From CAYGTS01 sp964352905 (lineage in GTDB: Bacteria; Pseudomonadota; Gammaproteobacteria; JAHCLG01), in contig CAYGTS010000043.1 in NCBI GenBank assembly GCA_964352905.1, positions 1-17,345 on the forward strand: a stretch of DNA of 17,345 nt. The letters run 5' to 3'. Position numbers and translations under genes: made by a program. The notes under the pieces are model-generated. The model ran no database searches and was not told where the DNA came from. It saw only the letters and a list, made by a program, of their open reading frames with translations. Positions 8,300-15,228 of the stretch are shown piece by piece. Within the stretch, counting starts at the first letter, position 1; each line of letters begins with the position of its first letter.

Positions 8300-10282
8300 A
8301 TGCCAACCCCTCAAAATCTCGCTAATGCTATTCGTGCTTTAAGCATGGATGCCGTGCAACAAGCAAATTCTGGTCACCCTGGCATGCCGATGGGCATGGC
8401 TGATATCGCGCAAGTACTATGGAACGAATTTTTGCAACATAATCCGCTTGATCCGACCTGGCCTAACCGTGATCGGTTTATTTTATCCAACGGCCATGGA
8501 TCGATGCTGCATTATGCGTTATTACATTTAAGTGGTTATGATTTATCCCTGGGTGATTTGAAAAATTTTCGCCAATTGCATTCCAAAACACCCGGCCATC
8601 CTGAACACGGCTTAACCCCAGGCATCGAAACTACAACCGGTCCTTTAGGCCAAGGGCTTGCTAATGCGGTTGGCATGGCGATTGCACAAACACAGCTGGC
8701 CGCAACCTTTAATCGTGACCACTTTAATTTATTCGATCATTTTACCTATGTATTCGTGGGGGATGGTTGTTTAATGGAAGGCATTTCACATGAGGTATGT
8801 TCACTTGCCGGCACCTTAGGCTTAGGTAAGTTAATTGTTTTATACGATGATAATGGTATTTCAATTGATGGCGAAACCAAACATTGGTTTACCGATAATA
8901 CGCCCGAACGTTTTAAAGCCTATGATTGGCACGTGATTGATAACGTTGATGGGCATGATCCACAACAAATTAAAGAGGCTATTACTGCAGCAAAAAATAA
9001 CCAAACACAGCCTAGTTTAATTTGTTGCAAAACCACAATCGGTTTTGGCGCGCCAACACTTGCTGGCACTGCTAAATCACACGGCGCACCGTTAGGGGAA
9101 GCCGAAATTGCCGCAACTCGCGCGCAAATTCATTGGCCACATGCTGCGTTTGAAATACCCGATGAAATTTATCACGCATGGGATGCGCGTGAAAAAGGCC
9201 AACAATTACAACTTCGGTGGCAACACTTATTTGCTGATTATCAACAACAATACCCTGAGTTAGCTCATGAATTACAGCGTCGTTTAAATCAAAAATTACC
9301 TGCAAATTGGCAAAATTGTGTTAATGATCTTATTAAAAACATTGCCGAAAAAAATGGTAAGACTGCAACGCGCAAATCTTCACTACAATGCATTGAATCT
9401 TTTAGCAAGGTATTACCGGAATTAATAGGTGGCTCTGCTGATTTAACTGGTTCTAATTGCACGCTGTGGAAAAATGCTAAGACTTATTCTAAACAAGATC
9501 GCAACGGTAATTACATTTATTATGGCGTGCGTGAATTTGGCATGAGTGCAATTGCCAATGGCATAGCACTTTACGGCGGTTTAATCCCATTTGTGGGCAC
9601 CTTTTTAACGTTTAGCGATTATGCGCGCAATGCCGTGCGCATGAGTGCCCTGATGCAACAGCGGGTTATTTTTGTTTACACCCACGATTCAATTGGGTTG
9701 GGTGAAGATGGCCCAACGCATCAACCAATTGAACATGTGAGTATTTTACGCCTAACACCGAATTTAAACGTGTGGCGCCCAGCTGATAGCACGGAAAGTG
9801 CAATTGCCTGGCAAATGGCGATTGAATCGACCACAACACCGAGTGCTCTTTTATTTTCACGGCAAGATTTATTGGAAATAAAACGTGATAAAACTTGCAT
9901 TGCCAATATTAAACATGGCGGTTATATTCTCAAAGAAGCAAGCAGCGAACTTAAATTTATTTTAATCGCCACCGGCTCTGAAGTAGAGTTGGCACTGGCT
10001 GCTGCTGAAAAAAATCCGCATATTCGCATTGTTTCAATGCCATGTTGTGAAGTATTTGATCATCAAGAACAAGCTTATAAAGATTCCGTTTTACCACCTC
10101 AGATCACCCAACGTTTAGCGATTGAAGCCGCCTCGCCTGACTACTGGTACAAATATGTTGGCATTAATGGTAAAGTACTCGGCATTAATCGCTTTGGTGA
10201 ATCAGCGCCTTACGCTGAAATTTATGAGGCATTCGGTTTTACTGTTGAAAATATTTTAGTTGAACTTGAGAATTGGAGATAA
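8300..10282 (+). CDS. tkt: Transketolase
   Basis: 660 residues, full length for bacterial transketolase, the thiamine-diphosphate enzyme moving two-carbon units between sugar phosphates in the pentose phosphate pathway. Visible features: SGHPGMPMGMA (H26), SNGHGSMLHY (H66), the thiamine-diphosphate/Mg2+ motif starting GDGCLMEG (154-161) with N185, SHG (H261), the catalytic glutamate in VREFGMSAIANG (E412) and THDSIGLGEDGPTHQP (H462, H474). GGAG at 8291-8294 sits five bases before the ATG. The stop is two bases before the GAPDH start, and the GAPDH ribosome site lies inside the last tkt codons, so the two are translationally coupled. The tkt-gap order matches Coxiella and Legionella. Confidence 0.97.
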   Translation: MPTPQNLANAIRALSMDAVQQANSGHPGMPMGMADIAQVLWNEFLQHNPLDPTWPNRDRFILSNGHGSMLHYALLHLSGYDLSLGDLKNFRQLHSKTPGHPEHGLTPGIETTTGPLGQGLANAVGMAIAQTQLAATFNRDHFNLFDHFTYVFVGDGCLMEGISHEVCSLAGTLGLGKLIVLYDDNGISIDGETKHWFTDNTPERFKAYDWHVIDNVDGHDPQQIKEAITAAKNNQTQPSLICCKTTIGFGAPTLAGTAKSHGAPLGEAEIAATRAQIHWPHAAFEIPDEIYHAWDAREKGQQLQLRWQHLFADYQQQYPELAHELQRRLNQKLPANWQNCVNDLIKNIAEKNGKTATRKSSLQCIESFSKVLPELIGGSADLTGSNCTLWKNAKTYSKQDRNGNYIYYGVREFGMSAIANGIALYGGLIPFVGTFLTFSDYARNAVRMSALMQQRVIFVYTHDSIGLGEDGPTHQPIEHVSILRLTPNLNVWRPADSTESAIAWQMAIESTTTPSALLFSRQDLLEIKRDKTCIANIKHGGYILKEASSELKFILIATGSEVELALAAAEKNPHIRIVSMPCCEVFDHQEQAYKDSVLPPQITQRLAIEAASPDYWYKYVGINGKVLGINRFGESAPYAEIYEAFGFTVENILVELENWR

Positions 10283-10284
10283 CA

Positions 10285-11292
10285 ATGACGATAAGAGTTG
10301 CAATCAATGGTTATGGTCGTATTGGCCGCAATGTATTACGCGCCCATTACGAAAGTAATAAAAAACATAATTTAGAAATTGTTGCCATTAACGATTTGGG
10401 TGATTTAAACACCAATGCGCATTTAACCCGCTACGATACCGCGCACGGCAAATTTCCTGGCGAAGTTGATGTTGAGGGCGAATACTTAGTCGTTAACGGT
10501 GATAATATTAAAGTTGTATCCGAACGCGATCCCAATAAATTACCGTGGGCTGATTTAAACATTGATGTGGTTTTAGAATGTACTGGTTTATTTACCAGTA
10601 AAGAAAAAGCACAAGCTCATCTTAATGCGGGTGCTAAAAAAGTGATTATTTCTGCACCGGCAACCAATGCTGATGCAACCATTGTGTTTGGTGTTAATCA
10701 TAATACGTTATCGGCAAAACACACGATTATTTCTAATGCTTCTTGCACCACTAATTGCTTAGCACCTGTCGTTAAACCCTTGCATGAAAAAATCGGTGTG
10801 GTGAATGGCTTAATGACCACCGTACATGCCTATACTAACGATCAAGTGTTAACGGATGTTTACCACAGCGATTTACGCCGCGCACGCAGTGCAACCCATT
10901 CTATGATCCCAACTAAAACCGGTGCGGCAGCGGCTGTTGGTTTAGTCTTACCTGAGTTAGCTGGTAAATTAGATGGCTTTGCTATTCGCGTGCCAACGAT
11001 TAATGTTTCTGTTGTTGATTTAACGTTTGTTGCTGCACGCGATACCAGCGTGAAAGAAGTCAATCAAATCATGCACGATGCCGCTAATGGCGAATTAAAA
11101 GCCGTGTTAAACGTTAATCACGATCCCTTAGTTTCAGTGGATTTTAATCACAACCCAGCTTCATCAACGTTTGATGCAACCCAAACCAAAGTCATTGATC
11201 GCACTGTGAAAGTATTGGCTTGGTATGATAATGAGTGGGGTTTTTCAAACCGCATGTTAGATACGACGATGGCATTGATGCAAGCGAAGTAA
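10285..11292 (+). CDS. gap: Glyceraldehyde-3-phosphate dehydrogenase, type I
   Basis: 335 residues. Rossmann motif NGYGRIGR (8-15), D37 in AINDLGD (NAD preference), catalytic cysteine C154 in SNASCTTNCLAP and H181 in TTVHAYTNDQ. HAYTNDQ rather than the altered motif of erythrose-4-phosphate dehydrogenase supports true GAPDH. Converts glyceraldehyde 3-phosphate plus phosphate and NAD+ to 1,3-bisphosphoglycerate. I chose ATG 10285 over an in-frame TTG at 10273 because GGAG (10275-10278) is six bases before it and the protein then starts MTIRVAING as in the family. Second gene of the tkt-gap unit. A terminator follows, and pgk, the usual next gene in relatives, is not here. Confidence 0.97.
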   Translation: MTIRVAINGYGRIGRNVLRAHYESNKKHNLEIVAINDLGDLNTNAHLTRYDTAHGKFPGEVDVEGEYLVVNGDNIKVVSERDPNKLPWADLNIDVVLECTGLFTSKEKAQAHLNAGAKKVIISAPATNADATIVFGVNHNTLSAKHTIISNASCTTNCLAPVVKPLHEKIGVVNGLMTTVHAYTNDQVLTDVYHSDLRRARSATHSMIPTKTGAAAAVGLVLPELAGKLDGFAIRVPTINVSVVDLTFVAARDTSVKEVNQIMHDAANGELKAVLNVNHDPLVSVDFNHNPASSTFDATQTKVIDRTVKVLAWYDNEWGFSNRMLDTTMALMQAK

Positions 11293-11301
11293 TTGTGGAA
11301 A

Positions 11302-11339
11302 TTAAGGTTCTGCAATTTTTGCAGAGCCTTAACATATCC
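11302..11339 (+). terminator. Rho-independent-like terminator after gap
   Basis: Arms TTAAGGTTCTGCAA (11302-11315) and TTGCAGAGCCTTAA (11319-11332) pair over 14 bp with one G-U and a three-base loop. It starts ten bases after the gap stop. The following T-tract is weak (CATATCCTTTT), so efficiency is uncertain. Confidence 0.65.
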
Positions 11340-11378
11340 TTTTGCAATAAAATAATAAGAGCGCAAACGACTCTCCTC

Positions 11379-11425
11379 AATAGGTGAAAAACAGGTATAA
11401 AATAGGTTCCTTTTATACCTGTTTT
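11379..11425 (+). promoter_or_regulatory. Operator region of fic: phased 11-bp repeats plus 15-bp inverted repeat
   Basis: Three back-to-back 11-bp repeats (11379-11389, 11390-11400, 11401-11411) share AAYAGGT, putting AGGT at 11382, 11393 and 11404, exactly one helical turn apart. Overlapping them is a perfect inverted repeat: AAAACAGGTATAAAA (11388-11402) and TTTTATACCTGTTTT (11411-11425), eight bases apart. A fifth AGGT lies at 11436. The sites cover the -35 area of the promoter below, which fits repression, plausibly by the Fic protein's own winged helix. Confidence 0.65.
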
Positions 11426-11429
11426 ATAC

Positions 11430-11467
11430 TATAATAGGTGTATTATGCAGTAAAATAGATCTATTTT
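11430..11467 (+). promoter_or_regulatory. Putative fic promoter -10 and 16-bp palindrome before the start codon
   Basis: TATAAT at 11430-11435 is a perfect -10 hexamer; the -35 is poor (TTCCTT, 11407-11412). A perfect palindrome AAAATAGATCTATTTT (11452-11467) ends one base before ATG 11469 and occupies the place of a ribosome site, so it could act as an operator or as an mRNA hairpin hiding the start. Confidence 0.5.
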
Positions 11468-11468
11468 T

Positions 11469-12824
11469 ATGAATGATAACTTATACCGGATCTCTTTCCC
11501 ATCTCATCAATCTCTTAAAGATCTTAATATTGAACAAGCACTACGCGATCCAGAAATCATATCTGCATTAGCAAAAGCAGATAATGCTTATTTGCATTGG
11601 GAAGAATTGCAACATAAAAGCTGGATACCAGCAAATTTTCAGACAAATAAAGAAATATTCTGGCATCTATTACGTTTTAAGCGCTATTCTGAATCAATCA
11701 CAACACCAATTAAAGATCAGCATGGTAAATTTTTTACGATCAATACCAAAAATTATGCTGAATTCTTGCATATTATTGATAAAGAAATGGCAGGAAATTT
11801 TATGGGAATTCCACCACTGTCATCAGTAAATAAAGAACTATTCATAACTAGAAACCTCATTGAAGAATCGATTGCATCTTCACAATTAGAAGGCGCAAAT
11901 ACTTCACGCGCTGCTGCAAAAAGGATCTTACTTGAGGGCAGAAAAGCGACTAATTTTAGCGAACAAATGATCATTAATAATCACCAGGCCATGTTAAAAA
12001 TAGAACAAGAATTTTATAAGCAGGATTTATCGCTGGAATTACTTTACGAGTTGCATTCTATTATTACCTATAAAACATTAGACCAAAACAAGCAAGCGAA
12101 ATTACGTGAAACCTTTAATGAAAAAGGTGAAAGATTAAAAGTAATACCTTGGCAGGATGACCGTGTTGCGTATGTTACACCTGATAAAGCATTTGTAGAA
12201 AATGAGCTCCCTAAGCTCATTAATTTTGGGAATAATCAAGAACAAGAAAAAATTTATTTTATCCATCCTTTAATTAAAGGCATTATGTTACATTTTTGGG
12301 TTGGCTTATTGCATCCATTCGAGGACGGTAATGGTCGTTTAGCGAGAATATTATTCTATTGGTATATGTTAAAACATGAATACTGGGCATTTAAATATTT
12401 TTCATTATCTGAAAAAATAAAAAAATCGCCTAAACAATATGCCATGGCATATATTTATAGTGAACAAGACATGAATGATCTAACCTATTTTATCCACTAT
12501 AATATCGAAAAATTAAAATTCGCAAGAAATGATTTTCAGGACTTTATAAAACGCAAACTTAATGAAAACAAAGTTAATACTTTTAAAAAGCAAGAAGAAT
12601 ATCAACTCAATGAACGACAAACTAAATTATTACGTTATTTTAATCAAGCAATGCAAGAAAGAACCAATCTTAGCGCCTATCAAAAACTTTATCTTGTAAA
12701 AAAACCAACAGCTATTTTAGATTTAAAAAGTTTAATCGAAAAAGGATTTTTGATTAAAAAAAGACTGGGGCGTAATACTTACTATTATCCAACTCATAAG
12801 GTAGAGCAATTTTTCACTAATTAA
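11469..12824 (+). CDS. Fic family protein (probable AMP transferase), class II, with C-terminal winged helix
   Basis: 451 residues. The Fic core carries the complete catalytic motif HPFEDGNGRLAR (H282-R293). Proteins of this family with an intact motif normally transfer AMP from ATP to a hydroxyl side chain of a target protein. The inhibitory-helix motif (S/T)xxxE(G/N) is present before the core as S137SQLEG142, making this a class II, self-inhibited Fic. The C-terminus (about 380-451, with KPTAILDLKSLIEKGFLIKK) looks like a winged helix, as in the Shewanella Fic protein of known structure. No signal peptide. No Shine-Dalgarno lies before ATG 11469; a palindrome is there instead. Monocistronic. 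The target is unknown: self-modification, gene control and a host target all remain open. No separate antitoxin gene is seen, consistent with the internal inhibitory helix. Confidence 0.93.
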   Translation: MNDNLYRISFPSHQSLKDLNIEQALRDPEIISALAKADNAYLHWEELQHKSWIPANFQTNKEIFWHLLRFKRYSESITTPIKDQHGKFFTINTKNYAEFLHIIDKEMAGNFMGIPPLSSVNKELFITRNLIEESIASSQLEGANTSRAAAKRILLEGRKATNFSEQMIINNHQAMLKIEQEFYKQDLSLELLYELHSIITYKTLDQNKQAKLRETFNEKGERLKVIPWQDDRVAYVTPDKAFVENELPKLINFGNNQEQEKIYFIHPLIKGIMLHFWVGLLHPFEDGNGRLARILFYWYMLKHEYWAFKYFSLSEKIKKSPKQYAMAYIYSEQDMNDLTYFIHYNIEKLKFARNDFQDFIKRKLNENKVNTFKKQEEYQLNERQTKLLRYFNQAMQERTNLSAYQKLYLVKKPTAILDLKSLIEKGFLIKKRLGRNTYYYPTHKVEQFFTN

Positions 12825-12832
12825 CACACTTT

Positions 12833-12913
12833 GTATCTCTTCAGCAAATTTGAAGGTGAATTTACCAAGAACGTTCAGATTTGGGCGTTCCTATCTACAG
12901 GGTGAATAGTTAC
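12833..12913 (+). mobile_element. Complete 81-bp GTAACTRYTCA-ended repeat element (copy D, short form)
   Basis: Ends are GTATCTCTTCA (12833-12843) and TGAATAGTTAC (12903-12913). The left 51 bases are the inverted equivalent of 1-51. It fills the gap between the convergent fic and epimerase genes, and its right end includes the epimerase stop codon. Confidence 0.75.
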
Positions 12914-13770
12914 CACACTTTTAACCTTGATACTGCGGCTTCACTGCTGTGTGGTGCCAATAGCTTTGCACCATAAACACTATTCATGGCATTCGGGAAA
13001 GCCATCCACGGTTCTACACAAAAGAAAGGTTTTTCGGGCATATGATAAAGCTGCAAATAATCAAAATCGGTTTGTAATTGTAATTTGAATTGATCACCAA
13101 ATTTTAATTGTACGCTTTTATCTGTTGTTAACAAATATAAGCTTTCATTGATAGCAGGATCGGCCAAACAAACAGGGATTTTCGGTAACGCTTGTGTGCC
13201 AATTAAATCAGTAAAGTCTTTGTTATAACGAAAACGTTTTTCTGCATTAAACGTTAAAAAAGTATTTCCTTTATCAGCGACAGAAAAATAAGGATGAAAA
13301 CCCGCATAATACGGCATCACTTTATTATCACAATTAAAATACTGTTGCTCGCAAATTAATTCATTTTCGAATAATGTATATTTTAAAATTACTTTGAAAT
13401 GAAAAGGATATTGTTTATAGGTGCCTTTAGAATCAGTTAATTGTAACTCAATGCTATTTTCTTGCACTTTATTTACTTGCCAAGCTAAATAGGGCGCAAA
13501 CCCATGAATCGGCAAATGATAAATCGCACCATCATATAAATACGCACCATATTCTTGATTACGTGCAATCCGCGCACAAATCGGAAAAATAAAAGGCCAA
13601 CCGCCAATTAAATCATCGTAATCATCATCCCAATAATTATCGTGGCAATATAATAATTCCTGCCAATGATTGTTAATTAAAAATTGTAATGAACAAGCAC
13701 TGCCGCCTTTTGCGGGCACAAAGGTCATGCTACTGCTAGCTGTGGCAATCGTGTGTTTTTGCATGGTCAT
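12910..13770 (-). CDS. Aldose 1-epimerase (galactose mutarotase-like) family protein
   Basis: 286 residues, in the range of the LacX/YeaD-type branch of the family. Sugar mutarotases of this fold interconvert alpha and beta anomers of free or phosphorylated hexoses. The three key sites are visible: H89 in LPIHGFAPYLAW, H159 in GFHPYF and glutamate E253 in CVEPWMAFPNAMNS. No signal peptide, so cytosolic. Two starts are possible, ATG 13770 and ATG 13764; GAG lies six bases before the second, so the protein may begin MQKHTIAT. The stop codon lies inside the terminal bases of the repeat element at 12833-12913, so the last residue or two may derive from that insertion. It is divergent from the HTH-GHKL-STAS gene across a region full of operators. 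Substrate unknown. Confidence 0.88.
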   Translation of the reverse strand: MTMQKHTIATASSSMTFVPAKGGSACSLQFLINNHWQELLYCHDNYWDDDYDDLIGGWPFIFPICARIARNQEYGAYLYDGAIYHLPIHGFAPYLAWQVNKVQENSIELQLTDSKGTYKQYPFHFKVILKYTLFENELICEQQYFNCDNKVMPYYAGFHPYFSVADKGNTFLTFNAEKRFRYNKDFTDLIGTQALPKIPVCLADPAINESLYLLTTDKSVQLKFGDQFKLQLQTDFDYLQLYHMPEKPFFCVEPWMAFPNAMNSVYGAKLLAPHSSEAAVSRLKVW

Positions 13771-13785
13771 CTCAGTTTGAGGAAG

Positions 13786-13825
13786 ATTATAACAGGTTAT
13801 AATAATTATTATAACCTGTTATAAT
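13786..13825. promoter_or_regulatory. Perfect 40-bp palindrome made of two 18-bp operators
   Basis: The 40 bases are identical to their reverse complement. They consist of two sites of the form ATTATAAC-NN-GTTATAAT (13786-13803 with AG in the middle, 13808-13825 with CT) separated by AATT. TATAAT-like hexamers lie inside in both orientations, so bound protein would cover a -10. It starts 15 bp upstream of the epimerase ATG at 13770. Confidence 0.75.
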
Positions 13826-13891
13826 ATATCTTTAACTTATTGTTTATATTTAAATTATCTTTTAAGTAATAAAGAACAATTAAAAAAAATC

Positions 13892-13935
13892 ATTATAACA
13901 TGTTACAATTTGTATTATAACATGTTACAATTTGT
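13892..13935. promoter_or_regulatory. Two tandem 22-bp repeats, each with one operator, abutting the HTH-GHKL-STAS start
   Basis: 13892-13913 and 13914-13935 are identical. Each contains ATTATAACATGTTACAAT, the same 18-bp operator as at 13786-13825 with one T to C change in the right arm. A third partial unit, ATTAT, runs into ATG 13939. The nearer operator ends seven bases before the start codon and leaves no room for a Shine-Dalgarno. Confidence 0.75.
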
Positions 13936-13938
13936 ATT

Positions 13939-14967
13939 ATGAGCGCTAAAATCAATCCTATCCAAAAATTTTTATTAGATCATATCCCACAACATCCCAA
14001 TGATATTGTGGCTTTTGCCGCTAAAAAATGCTTCGTTACAAGAATGACGATCCATCGTCATCTTAAAACACTCTTACAAGCAAATAAAATCATCAAAACA
14101 GGTACCACTAAAAATACCCGCTATCACCTCAGTGAAACTAATAATAGAAACTTATCTTTTAAGATCACCGTGGGACTTGATGAATCTACTCTTTGGATTG
14201 ATTATTTTAAAAATAGTGCTTTAAAAAATAACCTTGATGATATCTTACATTATGGTTTTACAGAAATGTTTAATAATGCGATTGATCACTCACAAGGTAG
14301 CCGCATCAATGCCAGTATCCATTATGATAAAGATTATATTACCATGACTATCAGTGACAATGGTATCGGCATTTTTGAAAAAATAAAACGATCTTTTTGT
14401 CTTATTGATTACCAATCAGCATTACTAACTGTTAGTCTTGCTAAGAACACCACTGATCCAAGTAAACATTCAGGGCAAGGTATTTTCTTCACTTCAAGAA
14501 TGTTTGATATTTTCACACTACAAGCTAACAATATTACCTATATAAAAAATAATGTTACTGATGATTGGAGTGTGGATTACCTAACAAAAACGACAAAAGG
14601 AACAAATGTTATCTTACAAATTAATCCGCACACTACTCGTGAAATTAATACTGTTTTTGGTAAATATACCAATACTGAAAGCGGTAATTTTGAATTTGAT
14701 AAGACCGAAACTTTGGTTAAATTGGCTGATTTTAATCGCGATAAATTTATTGCACGATCTGAAGCTAAAATGATTGTTGCATCATTAAAAGACTTTGCCA
14801 AAATTACCTTTGATTTTCGTGATGTGCGGTTAGTGGGACAAGGTTTTGTGGATGAAATTTTTCGCGTGTATCAAAATCGTCATCCGCATGTGATTTTAAG
14901 CTATGTTAATGCAAATGAAAATGTGCGCTTTATGATTGAGCGTGGTTTGCCGCGTGACCAAAGTTAA
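13939..14967 (+). CDS. Single-chain regulator: HTH + GHKL (anti-sigma-like) ATPase + STAS-like (DUF4325) domain
   Basis: 342 residues, three modules. Residues 1-65 form a helix-turn-helix or winged helix (VTRMTIHRHLKTLLQANKII, then a YHLSE wing). Residues about 75-230 are a GHKL ATPase: N box EMFNNAID (E109, N113), G1 box DNGIG (140-144), G2-like HSGQG (177-181) and a GT motif at 221-222. There is no histidine phosphoacceptor helix, so this is not a classic sensor kinase but resembles anti-sigma-type kinases. Residues about 255-335 match the STAS-like DUF4325 pattern, FDFRDVRLVGQGFVDEIF; where SpoIIAA has its phosphorylated serine this has Gly. Start chosen because the HTH begins at once; there is no ribosome site, suggesting a leaderless or weakly translated mRNA. 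It probably binds the four upstream operators. Signal and targets unknown. Confidence 0.85.
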   Translation: MSAKINPIQKFLLDHIPQHPNDIVAFAAKKCFVTRMTIHRHLKTLLQANKIIKTGTTKNTRYHLSETNNRNLSFKITVGLDESTLWIDYFKNSALKNNLDDILHYGFTEMFNNAIDHSQGSRINASIHYDKDYITMTISDNGIGIFEKIKRSFCLIDYQSALLTVSLAKNTTDPSKHSGQGIFFTSRMFDIFTLQANNITYIKNNVTDDWSVDYLTKTTKGTNVILQINPHTTREINTVFGKYTNTESGNFEFDKTETLVKLADFNRDKFIARSEAKMIVASLKDFAKITFDFRDVRLVGQGFVDEIFRVYQNRHPHVILSYVNANENVRFMIERGLPRDQS

Positions 14968-14976
14968 AATGAAAAA

Positions 14977-15009
14977 GGAAGAGAGCGATACGCTTCCTCT
15001 TCCCTTTTC
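14977..15009 (+). terminator. Strong hairpin terminator after the HTH-GHKL-STAS gene
   Basis: GGAAGAGAGCG (14977-14987) pairs with CGCT-TC-CTCTTCC (14991-15003), an 11-bp stem with a two-base bulge and an ATA loop, followed by CTTTTCT. A-rich bases on the left could make it work in both directions. It starts ten bases after the stop codon. Confidence 0.8.
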
Positions 15010-15080
15010 TACCAGCACTCTTGTTAATATTTTTACTGCTGGCATGTTAGCTACTTTTTGTAAGCGTAATATGACGATTA

Positions 15081-15116
15081 AAATTTTTAGGTAACAAGCT
15101 TGTTACCTAAAAATTT
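15081..15116. promoter_or_regulatory. Perfect 36-bp palindrome
   Basis: The sequence equals its own reverse complement and is centred on AAGCTT (15096-15101); the core is AGGTAACAAGCTTGTTACCT (15089-15108). T runs lie on the left arm and A runs on the right, the reverse of an intrinsic terminator. A protein-binding site is more likely. It shares TAACA and TGTTA half-sites with the 13892-13935 operators but with a four-base wider gap. Confidence 0.6.
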
Positions 15117-15117
15117 A

Positions 15118-15184
15118 CAGCGATTCCCGCCATAATGTCTGATTACTCAAATCTGATTGTTCCCAGCTACAGCGGGAATTGCTG
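15118..15184. repeat. Inverted repeat with 13-bp arms upstream of the response regulator gene
   Basis: CAGCGATTCCCGC (15118-15130) and GCGGGAATTGCTG (15172-15184) pair over 13 bp with one G-U, with a 41-base loop. It may be a small palindromic repeat of the ATTCCCGC type or part of a regulatory leader. It begins two bases after the 36-bp palindrome. Confidence 0.55.
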
Positions 15185-15215
15185 AAAAATGTATCAAACT
15201 AGTGCAGTAATAAGC

Positions 15216-15221
15216 TATAAT
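15216..15221 (+). promoter_or_regulatory. -10 hexamer of the ompR-envZ-type operon
   Basis: TATAAT ends seven bases before ATG 15229, so transcription would start at about the A of the start codon. The -35 region is poor (ATCAAA, 15194-15199). There is no Shine-Dalgarno before the ATG (AGCCGCC), consistent with a leaderless mRNA. Confidence 0.5.
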
Positions 15222-15228
15222 AGCCGCC

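Noticed and set aside
11445..11453. Leader peptide ATG-CAG-TAA before fic
   Set aside because: A two-codon frame is expected by chance, and no attenuation structure was seen around it.
13786..13935. CRISPR array
   Set aside because: Only two contiguous 22-bp repeats and one 40-bp palindrome, with no unique spacers between repeats and no cas genes.
13939..14967. Classic sensor histidine kinase
   Set aside because: There is no histidine phosphoacceptor helix or membrane segment; the ATPase is flanked by an HTH and a STAS-like domain instead.
15081..15116. Intrinsic terminator
   Set aside because: The T and A runs are on the wrong arms for a U-tract after the hairpin, and a better terminator lies 100 bp upstream.
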